Source: Candidatus Moraniibacteriota bacterium
GTDB lineage: Bacteria; Patescibacteriota; Minisyncoccia; Moranbacterales; UBA1568
Length of the DNA: 54,017 nucleotides
Assembly (NCBI GenBank): GCA_903854995.1
Contig: CAINXS010000067.1
Coordinates: forward strand, 1-54,017
Direction: 5' to 3'
The position numbers were made by a program, and so were the translations under genes. Below are positions 29,788-39,782 of the stretch, piece by piece. Positions within the stretch are counted from its first letter, which is position 1, and every line of letters starts with the position of its first letter. The notes beneath the pieces were generated by a model, which searched no databases, was not told where the DNA came from, and saw only the letters and a list, made by a program, of their open reading frames with translations.

Positions 29788-30738
29788 ATGCAACATCAGA
29801 CGGCTTCTATTTCGGGTAAAGAGGGAGGCTTGCCTTCTTCGGAACTGCTTTCACGCACCATCGAATCGCTTAAGTTTTTTTCTGAGCGGCACGGGCTTAC
29901 ACCGACAGAAAGCGACTCAATCGCAGCTCTTATCAAAAACTCGTATCTTTCCGAAACCGGATTCAGTGTTTCCGATAAACACTTTCTGCCGCATTCCGAA
30001 ATCGCGAGAGAGCTTATCGATTCCTTGTTAGGCAAGATGGTGACCTTGTCAAAAGTGATCGGACTGGACTATCTGCGGCTGGCGATCTCAAGCGGAAAGA
30101 GGATTATCATCGCTTTCAATCACATCAGCCATACCGATGCCTTGCTTGTGCGTTACCTGCTTGTTCATGCCGGGTTTACCGATGATGAGATACTTTGGGT
30201 CGCCGGGCATAAGGTTTGGGAACTGCCGGAAGTGAGGGCGTATTCCAGGTGCGTTCCGATGTTTACCATCTACTCTGACAAGTACAAGTCGGAGGAAAAA
30301 AGGAACCAAAACGAAGCCGAATATCTACGGATGATGAGGCACAACGCGGGAACGCTCCGTGAGATAGCGACAACCGAAGGTTTGATAGGTTATTTCCCCG
30401 GCGGGAGGCGTGATGATTCCGAAGATATTCCGAACCTCTCGGGAGATCCTGAATCGGTGAAACTTCTCGAGATGGTGAGTGCCGGTTCCAAAAAAGGCTT
30501 ACTCATAATTCCGGCGCGACACTTCGGAAGCGGACACATCCTTGATCAAAGCAGCGATAAGGCATCGAATGATTTTCTTCGGTATACGAACAGCGGCCCG
30601 GCCAGTCTGGTTTTCGGTAAACCGATAGAATGGGCCGATATCTGGCCTGTCGACATAAGAAAAGAGGGAAAGCCCGCTGCGCGTATCACGACCGTCCGTC
30701 ACGTAATGGGGCTCATCGCGGCACTGGAAGCCGTATGA
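29788..30738 (+). CDS. PlsC-like acyltransferase, 316 aa
   Basis: The glycerophosphate-acyltransferase fold is indicated by N-H-I-S-H-T-D (an H-x4-D active site) and the later G-Y-F-P-G-G-R-R-D-D, the equivalent of F-P-E-G-T-R-S. The ~100-residue helical N-terminal part before the active site is longer than in ordinary PlsC and may regulate or bind substrate. The start at 29788 follows the promoter; upstream in-frame codons lie inside the promoter. Codon choice is visibly less GC-rich than in neighbours (ctt, att, aaa, tat), which suggests a different history. Exact substrates are unknown. Confidence 0.72.
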   Translation: MQHQTASISGKEGGLPSSELLSRTIESLKFFSERHGLTPTESDSIAALIKNSYLSETGFSVSDKHFLPHSEIARELIDSLLGKMVTLSKVIGLDYLRLAISSGKRIIIAFNHISHTDALLVRYLLVHAGFTDDEILWVAGHKVWELPEVRAYSRCVPMFTIYSDKYKSEEKRNQNEAEYLRMMRHNAGTLREIATTEGLIGYFPGGRRDDSEDIPNLSGDPESVKLLEMVSAGSKKGLLIIPARHFGSGHILDQSSDKASNDFLRYTNSGPASLVFGKPIEWADIWPVDIRKEGKPAARITTVRHVMGLIAALEAV

Positions 30739-30761
30739 GATGTGACAGTTTCAGAAATCAG

Positions 30762-30783
30762 CTCCGGAATCCCCATTCCGGAG
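30762..30783 (+). terminator. Hairpin after the acyltransferase gene
   Basis: Nine perfect pairs CTCCGGAAT / ATTCCGGAG around cccc. The T-run is poor (ttaaaac), so it may be only a weak terminator. Confidence 0.45.
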
Positions 30784-30800
30784 TTAAAACTTTCTATACG

Positions 30801-30827
30801 AAACCCCGCCCTTCGCGAAGGGCGGGG
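30801..30827 (-). terminator. Terminator of rpmB
   Basis: The perfect palindrome CCCCGCCCTTCG/CGAAGGGCGGGG (30804-30827) is followed by TTT on the minus strand, about 37 bases past the rpmB stop. Confidence 0.65.
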
Positions 30828-30863
30828 CGGGGTGCTTCAAATCGATTTCCTTTACTCGCTTGG

Positions 30864-31046
30864 CTATTTCGTCGCCGCCTGCTTGGCGAGCGTCTTGATG
30901 GCCTTGGCGGAGAGGCGGACGCGCTTGCCGTCCACTACTTTCGTCTGGAGGTTCACCGCGAATTTCCGCTTGGTGGCGATATTGGAATGGCTTCGGGAGT
31001 TACCGGAACGGGTCCCACGGCCGGTCAGCTGACACACTCGGCTCAT
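30864..31046 (-). CDS. rpmB: Ribosomal protein bL28, 60 aa
   Basis: Large-subunit protein. C-x-L-T-G-R-G opens the family pattern, [18 protein letters not shown] follows (usual N-x-V-S-H-A-x-x-x-T-K-R-x-x-x-x-N-L), and it ends with an R/K-rich tail. It has one N-terminal Cys and not the four of zinc-type L28. It is monocistronic on the minus strand between two plus-strand genes. Confidence 0.95.
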   Translation of the reverse strand: MSRVCQLTGRGTRSGNSRSHSNIATKRKFAVNLQTKVVDGKRVRLSAKAIKTLAKQAATK

Positions 31047-31107
31047 AGTCGGGGTCTTGAGATATTACAGGGGCTACGGTATCATGGGAATCGGTTCCTG
31101 GCAAGAG

Positions 31108-31150
31108 GCGGTGAGTAATTTCGACTTTTAACTTTCGACTCGCGACTTCT
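31108..31150 (+). repeat. GACTTTT period-7 arm before the site-2 protease
   Basis: ttcgacttttaactttcgactc-gcgacttctgc directly precedes ATG 31155. This is the reverse-complement sense of the AAGTC arms that follow stop codons, as the orientation rule predicts for a sequence placed before a start. Confidence 0.55.
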
Positions 31151-31154
31151 GCTT

Positions 31155-31877
31155 ATGGCGAACGAACTCGTTTTGGTCGGCTTCTATTTCCTGACGCTCA
31201 TCTATTCGATCATCATCCACGAAGTGTCGCACGGATGGATGGCTCTGTGGCTCGGGGACCTGACGGCGAAGTATGCCGGTCGCCTCGACCTGAATCCGAT
31301 CAAGCACATCGATCCGATCGGCTCCATCGTGGTTCCCATCACGCTGTTTTTCCTGACGGGGATGTCGTTCGGCTGGGCAAAACCCGTCCCATACAATCCG
31401 TACAACCTGAGGAACCAGAAGTGGGGTCCGGCACTCGTCGCCCTTGCGGGACCGCTTTCGAACATAGTACTCGCCACCTTGGCTATCGCGGTCGGACGTA
31501 TGTTGCCGATCAGTCTGGTCGAGCGTCGCGACGTGTTCGCCCATTTTGCAGGCGTACTGTCGGGGCAAGGGGGATTTCTCGACCGATGGGCCGGATTTTC
31601 CGACGCGCTGTCCGGTTCGATCCCGCATGTCGTGTTCGGGCTTTGTCTTCTGGTCGTTTTCTGGAACGTGTTGCTCGCTTTCTTCAATCTGATCCCGATT
31701 CCGCCCCTGGACGGTTCGAAAATCCTCTATGCAACATTTTCGTTCCGTCCGGAAACCGTCATGTTTCTGGAGCGGTACAGCTTTTTGCTCCTGGTGCTCG
31801 TCCTGTTCCTGTTTCCGGCACCGATATCCTTCGTTCTCGATACCGCGCTCGGTTTCTTCTTCGGCCTGGCGGTATAG
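31155..31877 (+). CDS. Site-2-type (M50) membrane metalloprotease, 240 aa
   Basis: Intramembrane zinc protease of the short S2P/SpoIVFB-like group. H-E-V-S-H (residues 22-26) in the first span supplies two His and the catalytic Glu. N-L-I-P-I-P-P-L-D-G-S-K-I-L near the C-terminus supplies the Asp ligand. There are about six hydrophobic spans and no PDZ domain. Substrates are unknown; such enzymes often release membrane-tethered regulators. It is followed by the rpsL promoter. Confidence 0.9.
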   Translation: MANELVLVGFYFLTLIYSIIIHEVSHGWMALWLGDLTAKYAGRLDLNPIKHIDPIGSIVVPITLFFLTGMSFGWAKPVPYNPYNLRNQKWGPALVALAGPLSNIVLATLAIAVGRMLPISLVERRDVFAHFAGVLSGQGGFLDRWAGFSDALSGSIPHVVFGLCLLVVFWNVLLAFFNLIPIPPLDGSKILYATFSFRPETVMFLERYSFLLLVLVLFLFPAPISFVLDTALGFFFGLAV

Positions 31878-31901
31878 GATTCCGGTCCGAGAACGGCGCT
31901 G

Positions 31902-31930
31902 TTGACAAGTTTCTCGCTTTCCCTTACCAT
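31902..31930 (+). promoter_or_regulatory. Promoter of the rpsL (str) group
   Basis: TTGACA (31902-31907), 17-base spacer, TACCAT (31925-31930). Start of transcription is near 31937, with a ~38-base leader. Confidence 0.7.
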
Positions 31931-31974
31931 GTTTTCACAGCGTGACAACTCGCTTTTCATTTTGTTTCACCGCA

Positions 31975-32397
31975 ATGGCAACGATCAATCAGCTCGTCAA
32001 GCGTCCGAGGAAGACATCCGCGAAGAAGTCCAAGTCTCCGGCGATGACGTTCATCCAGAACACCATTCATAACCGGAAGACCCTGACGCAGAGCCCGTTC
32101 AAGCGCGGTGTCTGCACCAAGGTGACGACGGTCACCCCGAAGAAACCGAACTCCGCTCTCCGCAAGATCGCCCGTGTCCGGCTCACGAACGGAATGGAAG
32201 TCTCGGCATATATCCCGGGAGAGGGGCACAATCTTCAGGAGCACTCGATCGTGATGATTCGCGGCGGCCGTGTGAAGGATCTTCCGGGTGTGCGGTATCA
32301 TATCGTCCGCGGCGTGCTCGACTCGGCCGGCGTGGCGAAGCGGAACAGGAGCCGATCGAAGTACGGAGCGAAGCGCCCGAAGGCGGCGAAGGAATAA
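31975..32397 (+). CDS. rpsL: Ribosomal protein uS12, 140 aa
   Basis: Decoding-site protein of the small subunit. [10 protein letters not shown], the loop [11 protein letters not shown] (with the wild-type Lys of streptomycin-sensitive ribosomes), G-E-G-H-N-L-Q-E-H and [12 protein letters not shown] are intact. A moderate insertion of K/S residues lies near residue 15. The start at 31975 (accgcaATG) has no SD. It is the first gene of the translation cluster. Confidence 0.97.
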   Translation: MATINQLVKRPRKTSAKKSKSPAMTFIQNTIHNRKTLTQSPFKRGVCTKVTTVTPKKPNSALRKIARVRLTNGMEVSAYIPGEGHNLQEHSIVMIRGGRVKDLPGVRYHIVRGVLDSAGVAKRNRSRSKYGAKRPKAAKE

Positions 32398-32400
32398 TAC

Positions 32401-32521
32401 TCAACTAACAACCAACAACGAACAACCAACAACCCAGAGCGAACAAACGGAGACATACCATGTCTGAAGATCGGAACGACATGTTCCCCGTTGTAAGTTG
32501 TAAGTTGTAAGTTGTAAGTTG
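32401..32521 (+). repeat. Paired period-7 arms in the rpsL-rpsG gap
   Basis: (C)AACAACC heptamers (32401-32434) follow the rpsL stop. Four and a half perfect GTTGTAA copies (32490-32521) end 8 bases before rpsG. In the same register each heptamer pair matches at about five of seven positions, so the arms can form a long imperfect stem. Confidence 0.75.
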
Positions 32522-32529
32522 CGCAGCAT

Positions 32530-32997
32530 ATGCCACGAAGGAAACGGCAATACGACAAGACCTGGAAATCGGATTCGAAGTACGACAGCCCGCTCGTCGG
32601 TCATTTCATCGGTCTCATCATGTGGGACGGGAAGAAGAGTGTGGCCGAGAAGATCGTGTACGACGCGTTCGATATCATCCACGAGCGGACGAAAAAGGGC
32701 GGTCTGAACATTTTCGAACAGGCGATCAAGAACATCTCCCCCTTGCTCGAGCTCAAGAGCCGACGCGTCGGAGGCGCGAACTATCAGGTGCCGATTCCGG
32801 TGTCCGGAGACCGTCGCCAGACGCTCGCGATGCGATGGATCCGCGAGGCCTGCCGCAAGCGCAAGGGAAAGCCGATGGCCGAGCGGTTGGCGGACGAACT
32901 CATCGAGGCTTCGAACAAGGCGGGTGTCGCCATGAAGAAGCGCGACGAGGTGCATCGCATGGCCGATGCCAACAAGGCGTTCGCGCACTTCGCCTAA
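32530..32997 (+). CDS. rpsG: Ribosomal protein uS7, 155 aa
   Basis: Primary 16S rRNA-binding protein of the subunit head. [48 protein letters not shown] and [10 protein letters not shown] are conserved. The length is standard. ATG follows 8 bases after the GTTGTAA repeat, with no SD. Confidence 0.97.
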   Translation: MPRRKRQYDKTWKSDSKYDSPLVGHFIGLIMWDGKKSVAEKIVYDAFDIIHERTKKGGLNIFEQAIKNISPLLELKSRRVGGANYQVPIPVSGDRRQTLAMRWIREACRKRKGKPMAERLADELIEASNKAGVAMKKRDEVHRMADANKAFAHFA

Positions 32998-33148
32998 CCA
33001 GATCATTTCCGGAGGGCGCCGCGGGGCGGCCGGACGAGAAGGGGAGCCTTGTGCGGCCTCTTCTCGTTTTTATACGGAAGCATCGTCGGCATCCTCCCGT
33101 TCCCTTTTTTTATCTCATCGACTAACAAAACCGTTAACCTTTCGTCCT

Positions 33149-35257
33149 ATGGCCCGTCTCAAGCCTATCGAGAAGATTCGTAATATCGGTATTATCGCGC
33201 ATATCGACGCGGGAAAGACGACGACGACGGAACGCGTCCTTTTCTATACCGGCATCACGCACAAGATCGGAGAGGTGCATGAGGGCGAGGCGACCATGGA
33301 CTGGATGGAACAGGAGCGAGAGCGCGGCATTACGATCACCAGCGCCGCGACGACCTGTTTTTGGAAGGACCATCAGATCAACATCATCGATACCCCGGGG
33401 CACGTCGACTTCACCGTGGAGGTGGAGCGTTCTTTGCGCGTCCTCGACGGCGGAGTGGTCGTCTTCGACGGCAAGGAGGGCGTGGAGCCGCAGTCCGAGA
33501 CCGTGTGGCGCCAGGCGGAGAAGTACAAGGTGCCGCGCATGTGCTTCATCAACAAGATCGACAAGGAGGGTGCCGATTTCACCGTGGCGCTCGAATCCAT
33601 CTGGAACCGGCTTACGCCGCACGCGGTCGCGATGCAGATCCCGATGGGGGAGCGCGGGGATTTCTACGGCGTCGTCGACCTTCTCAAGATGAAAGGGTAT
33701 ACCTTCGACGGCCCGATGGGCGAAATCGTGATCGAAGGCGAGATTCCGGCGGAACTGGCCGACAAGGCAAAAGAATGGCGCGAAAGACTCGTGGAGAAGG
33801 TCGCCGAGACCGACGACGCGCTCACCGAAAAGTTCCTCGGCGGCGAGGAGATTTCCGTCGACGAACTCAAGGCGGCAATTCGCAAGGCCGTCATCGCGAC
33901 GCGTCTCGTGCCGGTCTACACCGGAACGGCGCTTCGCAACAAGGGCGTGCAGCTCGTGCTCGACGCGGTCGTGGATTTCCTCCCGTCTCCGATAGACGTT
34001 CCGCCGATGGCCGGCGAGGACGTGAAGACCGGTGAGGCGATGACACGCAAGCCGAGCGACGACGAACCGTTTTCCGCGCTCGCGTTCAAGATCGCGACCG
34101 ATCCGTTCATTGGACAGCTGACGTTCTTCCGCGTGTATTCCGGCTCTCTCAAGACGGGAAGCTATGTGCTCAACGCCTCCAAGGGGGAGCGGGAGCGTGT
34201 CGGACGCATCGTCCGGATGCATGCGAGCCATCGTGAGGAGATCGAGGACATCTACGCGGGCGACATCGGCGCGCTCGTCGGCATGAAGGCGACGACGACC
34301 GGCGATACGCTCTGTGACGTCGATCATCCGGTACTGCTCGAATCGATCACCTTTCCGGAGCCGGTCATCGACATTGCCATCGAACCGAAGACCAAGGCTG
34401 ACCAGGAAAAAATGGGCGTCGCGCTCAAGAAGCTCGCCGAGGAGGATCCGACCTTCCGCGTGCATACCGACGAGGAGAGCGGCCAGACCATCCTTTCCGG
34501 TATGGGCGAACTGCACCTCGACATCATCGTCGATCGCATGAAACGGGAATTCAAGGTCGAAGTGAACGTCGGCCGTCCGCAGGTGGCATACCGTGAGACG
34601 ATCCGCGAGACCGCCCAGGCGGAAGGGAAATATATCCGTCAGTCCGGCGGTCGCGGTCAGTACGGTCATTGCTGGCTCCGCGTCGAGCCGCTTGAGACCG
34701 GCAAGGGCTACGAGTTCGAGGACGAGATCAAGGGAGGTGTCATTCCGGGAGAGTTCATCAAGCCGATCAACCGCGGAGCGTTCGAGGCGGCCTAGTCCGG
34801 CGTGCTTGCCGGGTACCCGATGGTCGACGTGAAGGTCGTCGTCTACGACGGATCCTTCCACGATGTCGACTCTTCGGAAGCGGCCTTCAAGATCGCGGGC
34901 TCCATGGCGTTCAAGGAAGCGACCCGCCGCGCGAAGCCGGTCATTCTCGAACCGATCATGAACGTCATCGTCATCACTCCGGAAGCGTTCATGGGCGATA
35001 TCGTGGGAGATATCAATTCGAAGCGCGGCATGATCAAGGAGATGACCGACCGTGGGGAAGGGAACGCCCGCGTGAAGGAAATTCATGCCGATGTGCCGCT
35101 CGCCTCGATGTTCGGATACGCGACGCAGCTCCGGTCCATGTCCCAGGGACGGTCGAACTATTCCATGGAATTCGGCCATTATGCCGAGGTTCCGACGAAT
35201 ATCGCGACCGAGATCATCGGGAGCCGGCAGGGGGTCGTCGGGAAGCGGGTGGAATAG
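33149..35257 (+). CDS. fusA: Elongation factor G, interrupted by an in-frame TAG
   Basis: The translocase GTPase. [19 protein letters not shown] and N-K-I-D mark the G domain, and domains II-IV follow at normal positions. The frame is complete across 702 codons except for TAG at 34793-34795, corresponding to codon 549. Upstream it reads I-N-R-G-A-F-E-A-A and downstream [12 protein letters not shown]. Homologues read straight through here, usually with Lys, Gln or a similar residue. Domain V after the stop (to V-G-K-R-V-E) shows no decay. Causes could be assembly or sequencing error, strain variation, or read-through. ATG 33149 is chosen over the open frame from 32966. Confidence 0.9.
34793..34795 (+). 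other. In-frame amber codon within fusA
   Basis: gcg-gcc-TAG-tcc-ggc-gtg. The frame is maintained on both sides. A single change to AAG, CAG or GAG would restore a normal EF-G. TAG terminates recA, ndk, yqeY, tuf, rpsJ, rplD, rplW and secY in the window, so it is not globally reassigned. Confidence 0.95.
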
Positions 35258-35280
35258 GAACGTCGACGATATTCCCGCGC

Positions 35281-35309
35281 TTGACACGTCGGAATATTGT
35301 TGGTACGAT
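35281..35309 (+). promoter_or_regulatory. Promoter of tuf
   Basis: TTGACA (35281-35286), 17-base spacer, TACGAT (35304-35309). The leader is about 125 bases and includes the palindrome CCGCATGCGG. It starts 23 bases after the fusA stop, so tuf is separately transcribed. Confidence 0.7.
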
Positions 35310-35441
35310 TCCCATTGATGTCCTCTTCCGACCGCATGCGGCCGGTAATGACGGTTTTCATCAGCTAAAAAAATAATTCATTAGTTTCAGGATTGTGCGG
35401 TCGAGGCGTATGCGCTTCCCCGACGCGGTCCCAAAATTCGT

Positions 35442-36635
<1,194 letters not shown>

Positions 36636-36658
36636 TCTCGACGGTTCATGGAATCGCG

Positions 36659-36680
36659 CGGGCGGAACCGCTTCCGCCCG
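36659..36680 (+). other. Hairpin between tuf and rpsJ
   Basis: Nine perfect pairs CGGGCGGAA / TTCCGCCCG with loop ccgc. There is no T-run, so it is more likely an RNA-stability or processing hairpin than a terminator. Confidence 0.5.
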
Positions 36681-36717
36681 CAACCATTCCCTGAATGTAA
36701 TCCCAAGGATCACGGCA

Positions 36718-37053
36718 ATGGCAAAAGCAAAGAAAACGACGAATGAATCCGAGTCCCGGATGCGCGTGAAGATCAAGGCGTACGATCACAAGGTCATCGA
36801 CCAGTCGGCCCGAAAGATCGTCGAGACGGCGGAGCGCAGCGGCGCCACGGTCGTCGGACCGGTACCGCTCCCGACCGAGATTCACAAGGTGACGGTCAAT
36901 CGATCGACGTTCGTGCACAAGAACTCGCGAGACCAGTATGAGATGCGGGTGCACAAACGGCTTATCGATGTCGTGAACCCGACGCCGAAGACCATTGACC
37001 TCATGACGAACCTCGATCTCCCGACCGGAGTCGACGTGGAAATAAAAATGTAG
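36718..37053 (+). CDS. rpsJ: Ribosomal protein uS10, 111 aa
   Basis: Small-subunit head protein, also a NusB partner in antitermination. [25 protein letters not shown], and [16 protein letters not shown] are conserved. A ~13-residue K/A/E/S-rich extension precedes the core. ATG 36718 is chosen; the frame upstream overlaps tuf. The gap to rplC is 171 bases and structured, unlike the tight spacing in most bacteria. Confidence 0.96.
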   Translation: MAKAKKTTNESESRMRVKIKAYDHKVIDQSARKIVETAERSGATVVGPVPLPTEIHKVTVNRSTFVHKNSRDQYEMRVHKRLIDVVNPTPKTIDLMTNLDLPTGVDVEIKM

Positions 37054-37210
37054 ATTCACTCGTTAAAGTCCTTTCGCCCGTCGTTTCGCGGGGCGTTGTG
37101 GTCAGGCCGATGGTGGCCCGTCCGCATCGCTACGTGAATCGTCGCTGGCGGGGATACTGAACGGGCCAGGCGCGAGAGCGGTTTGGCTGGGAAACCGGCT
37201 TTTTGTTTTA
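37053..37210 (+). promoter_or_regulatory. Structured attenuator-like leader between rpsJ and rplC
   Basis: GATTCAC (37053-37059, beginning in the rpsJ stop codon) pairs perfectly with GTGAATC (37134-37140), closing a domain with internal CGCCC/GGGCG-type and GGCC/GGCC pairings. A CGGTTT...AAACCG hairpin followed by a T-rich tract (to ~37210) ends 14 bases before the rplC start. This combination looks like a conditional terminator. Ribosomal-protein feedback is inferred. Confidence 0.45.
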
Positions 37211-37224
37211 CCAGAGAAAACGGT

Positions 37225-37845
37225 ATGAAATTCATCATCGGGAAGAAACTCGGAATGACCTCGCTCCACGAAGGTCTGACCTCGGAGAACGTGACGGTCA
37301 TCACGTGCGGACCGAATACGGTATCGCAGGTCCGGACGGTCGAGAAGGACGGCTATGCCGCGGTCCAGGTGGAGACGGACAAGACGTCGCGCCGAAAGGT
37401 CCGAAAGGAGTTCCGACCGCCTTTCTTCGCGAAGGGGAAGGATGAGGCGGGTGCCGAAGCTTTTTTGGGGGAGGTGAAGGTCGGTGATACGCTCAGCGTC
37501 AGCACGTTTGAGGTCGGCGATATCGTCGATATCTCCGGAGTCACCAAGGCGAAGGGTTTCCAGGGTGTCGTGAAGCGACACGGATTTGCGGGTGCGCCGG
37601 CGAGCCATGGACGCAAGCATGATATGCGTAAGCCCGGTTCCATCGGTGCGACGTTTCCAGAGCATGTCGTGAAGGGTCGCCGGATGGCTGGGCGGATGGG
37701 CGGCGAGAATTTCACGGTTCGCGGTCTCCGGGTGGTCCTGGTTGACGCGGAGAAGAACCTTATTGCGGTACGCGGCGCGGTTCCCGGAAACAACGGAGGC
37801 GTCGTCGGTATCCGCGGACTCGGTCAGAAAGTCGGTAAGGCGTAA
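37225..37845 (+). CDS. rplC: Ribosomal protein uL3, 206 aa
   Basis: Core large-subunit protein. F-I-I-G-K-K-L-G-M-T opens the fold. K-G-F-Q-G-V-V-K-R-H-G-F-A-G, the loop with S-H-G, G-S-I-G and R-M-A-G-R-M-G are all present. The start at 37225 (cggtATG) lies just after the terminator-like hairpin, so its expression may be set by attenuation. Length is typical. Confidence 0.97.
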   Translation: MKFIIGKKLGMTSLHEGLTSENVTVITCGPNTVSQVRTVEKDGYAAVQVETDKTSRRKVRKEFRPPFFAKGKDEAGAEAFLGEVKVGDTLSVSTFEVGDIVDISGVTKAKGFQGVVKRHGFAGAPASHGRKHDMRKPGSIGATFPEHVVKGRRMAGRMGGENFTVRGLRVVLVDAEKNLIAVRGAVPGNNGGVVGIRGLGQKVGKA

Positions 37846-37877
37846 CCCAGGGCAATCCAGAACTCACAGGAACGATT

Positions 37878-38537
37878 ATGATCAAGGCTCCGCTCTACAA
37901 CGTGAAAGGCGAGAAGACAGGGGAAATCGAACTCCCCGAAGCCGTGTTCGCCGTGCCGAGTAACGACACGTTGCTCCATCAGGTCTACGTGGCCATTTCG
38001 GCGAATCTTCGTTCCCCGATCGCCCATACGAAGGACCGTGCGGAGCGCGCCGGTTCCGGAAAGAAGCCGTGGAGGCAGAAGGGGACCGGTCGTGCCCGTA
38101 TCGGACAGGTCCGCGCTCCTCACTGGCGGAAAGGCGGTATCGTGTTCGGTCCGACGAAGGATCGGAATTTTTCCAAGGAGGCGAACAGAAAGATGCGCCA
38201 GAAGGCGCTTCGTATCGCCCTCTCAGAGAAACTTCGCGGAGACAAGGTCCGGTTCGTGGAGGGATTCGCGTTTGAAGATCGGAAGACGAAGTCGTTTTCG
38301 GCGCTGCTGGCCGGTCTCGGTATCGGTGCCGGGAAACGGACGCTCGTCGGGTTCGCCCGTGAAGAACGGGAGACGGAACGGATGAGTCGAAATATCGATC
38401 GCGTCGAGAACGTGCTTTCCGAGAACATGAGCGTATACGATCTGCTCCAGAGCGAATACCTTGTCGTCACGAAACAGTCGGTCGCGATGTTCGCGGAGCG
38501 CTTTTCCGGGAAGGAAGAGACGTCGGTCAAGAACTAG
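37878..38537 (+). CDS. rplD: Ribosomal protein uL4, 219 aa
   Basis: Large-subunit protein lining the exit tunnel; in E. coli it is the feedback regulator of the S10 operon. E-I-E-L-P-E-A-V-F opens the domain, and K-P-W-R-Q-K-G-T-G-R-A-R with W-R-K-G-G-I-V-F-G-P forms the tunnel loop. The length is normal. With the structured region before rplC it is the natural candidate regulator of this operon, though that is inference. Confidence 0.97.
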   Translation: MIKAPLYNVKGEKTGEIELPEAVFAVPSNDTLLHQVYVAISANLRSPIAHTKDRAERAGSGKKPWRQKGTGRARIGQVRAPHWRKGGIVFGPTKDRNFSKEANRKMRQKALRIALSEKLRGDKVRFVEGFAFEDRKTKSFSALLAGLGIGAGKRTLVGFAREERETERMSRNIDRVENVLSENMSVYDLLQSEYLVVTKQSVAMFAERFSGKEETSVKN

Positions 38538-38546
38538 GAAACGAAT

Positions 38547-38912
38547 ATGGCACTCATCAAGAAAGACGCGATAAGGAAAGCGGTGAAGCGCGAGGCTCCG
38601 AAAGGCGGGGACACGCTTCAGGGACAGTCGCACGCCGGGCGTGTCCTGTTGTCCGCCCGCATGACGGAGAAGGCGTATGTCCTGAACTCGCTCAACCAGT
38701 ACGTGTTCCGGGTCGCGAAGGATGCCACGAAGGAAGACGTGAAACGGGCGGTCGGGGTCGCCTACGGCGTTCATGCGGAAAAGGTCCGGATGATCAACGT
38801 TTCGGCTCGGAAGAGGGCTTTCGGACGGACGGTCGGAACCACGTCGGGAATGAAGAAAGCGATCGTCACGCTGCCGAAGGGCGAAGAGATCGTCCTGTTC
38901 AAGGGAGCCTAG
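38547..38912 (+). CDS. rplW: Ribosomal protein uL23, 121 aa
   Basis: Exit-site protein that docks SRP and trigger factor. P-x-M-T-E-K appears as S-A-R-M-T-E-K-A-Y, followed by N-Q-Y-V-F-R-V-A-K-D-A-T-K-E-D-V-K-R-A-V and the K-R-A-F-G-R-T-V-G loop. About 25 extra basic residues precede the core. It is spaced 9 bases from rplD. Confidence 0.95.
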   Translation: MALIKKDAIRKAVKREAPKGGDTLQGQSHAGRVLLSARMTEKAYVLNSLNQYVFRVAKDATKEDVKRAVGVAYGVHAEKVRMINVSARKRAFGRTVGTTSGMKKAIVTLPKGEEIVLFKGA

Positions 38913-38937
38913 CACGCAACACTAGAATCGAACGAAT

Positions 38938-39771
38938 ATGGCCATCAGGATCTACAAGAAGAACCACGCGGGACGCCGCTTCATGACTATCGTGAAGCCG
39001 GACCAGGTGACGCCGGGCGCGAAGTCCGAGAAGTCGCTCATGCGTCCGATCAAGCAGCTCGCCGGTCGCGGCGGAGGGAAGATCTCCGTCCGTCATCAGG
39101 GGGGCGGGCACAAACGCGCGTATCGTCTCATCGATTTCCGCCAGGACAAGCATGGTATTCCGGCGAAAATCGCGCAGATCGAACGCGATCCGAACCGGTC
39201 GGCGCTTATCGCGCTCCTCAATTTCGCGGACGGAGAGAAGCGCTATATCCTCGCGACATCCGGCATGAAGGTCGGTCAGCAGATCCTGTCCGGGCCGGAG
39301 GCGCCGGTCGCGGAAGGGAACCGACTCCGTATCAACGACATCCCTGCGGGAACGGTCATCTGCAACATCGAGATGAAGATCGGCCGAGGCGGGCAGATCG
39401 TCCGGAGTGCCGGAACGAGCGCGACCCTGATGGCTCTCGAGGGAGGAATGGCACAGGTGAAGCTGACATCCGGCGAGGTCCGGCTCGTGTCCAAGGAATG
39501 CTACGCGACCATCGGACAAGTGAGCAACTTCGAACACGGTGTCGAACGGATCGGTAAGGCGGGACGCAACCGCTGGAAGGGCATCCGCCCGTCGGTCCGC
39601 GGAACGGTTATGAACCCGGTCGACCATCCGCACGGAGGAGGAGAAGGTTGTCAGCCGATCGGTCTCAAGGGGCCGAAGACGCCGTGGGGTAAGCCGGCTC
39701 TCGGCAAGAAGACCCGCAAGCGCAAGAAGGCGAGCAACAAGTACATCGTGAAACGTCGGGCGAAGAAGTAA
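38938..39771 (+). CDS. rplB: Ribosomal protein uL2, 277 aa
   Basis: Peptidyl-transferase-centre protein. [18 protein letters not shown], then [29 protein letters not shown] carry the invariant His. The C-terminal tail is K/R-rich. Length and start (acgaatATG) are normal. A long gap with repeat arms separates it from rpsS. Confidence 0.98.
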   Translation: MAIRIYKKNHAGRRFMTIVKPDQVTPGAKSEKSLMRPIKQLAGRGGGKISVRHQGGGHKRAYRLIDFRQDKHGIPAKIAQIERDPNRSALIALLNFADGEKRYILATSGMKVGQQILSGPEAPVAEGNRLRINDIPAGTVICNIEMKIGRGGQIVRSAGTSATLMALEGGMAQVKLTSGEVRLVSKECYATIGQVSNFEHGVERIGKAGRNRWKGIRPSVRGTVMNPVDHPHGGGEGCQPIGLKGPKTPWGKPALGKKTRKRKKASNKYIVKRRAKK

Positions 39772-39782
39772 TCTGCCAGTGG

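Noticed and set aside
32401-32521. Heptamer arrays considered as a CRISPR array
   Set aside because: Units are 7 bases with no spacers; no cas genes in the window.
32966-33148. Upstream extension of fusA
   Set aside because: EF-G homologues begin at M-A-R-L-K-P-I-E (33149); the extension overlaps rpsG and has no similarity.
34793-34795. Genome-wide reassignment of TAG to an amino acid
   Set aside because: recA, ndk, tuf, rpsJ, rplD, rplW, secY and yqeY all end in TAG at their family-typical C-termini.
33134-35287. 717-codon open frame on the minus strand opposite fusA
   Set aside because: It mirrors a high-GC conserved gene on the other strand; no family features, and composition is typical of an antisense shadow.
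36659-36680. Terminator between tuf and rpsJ
   Set aside because: The stem is strong but there is no T-run; listed only as a hairpin.
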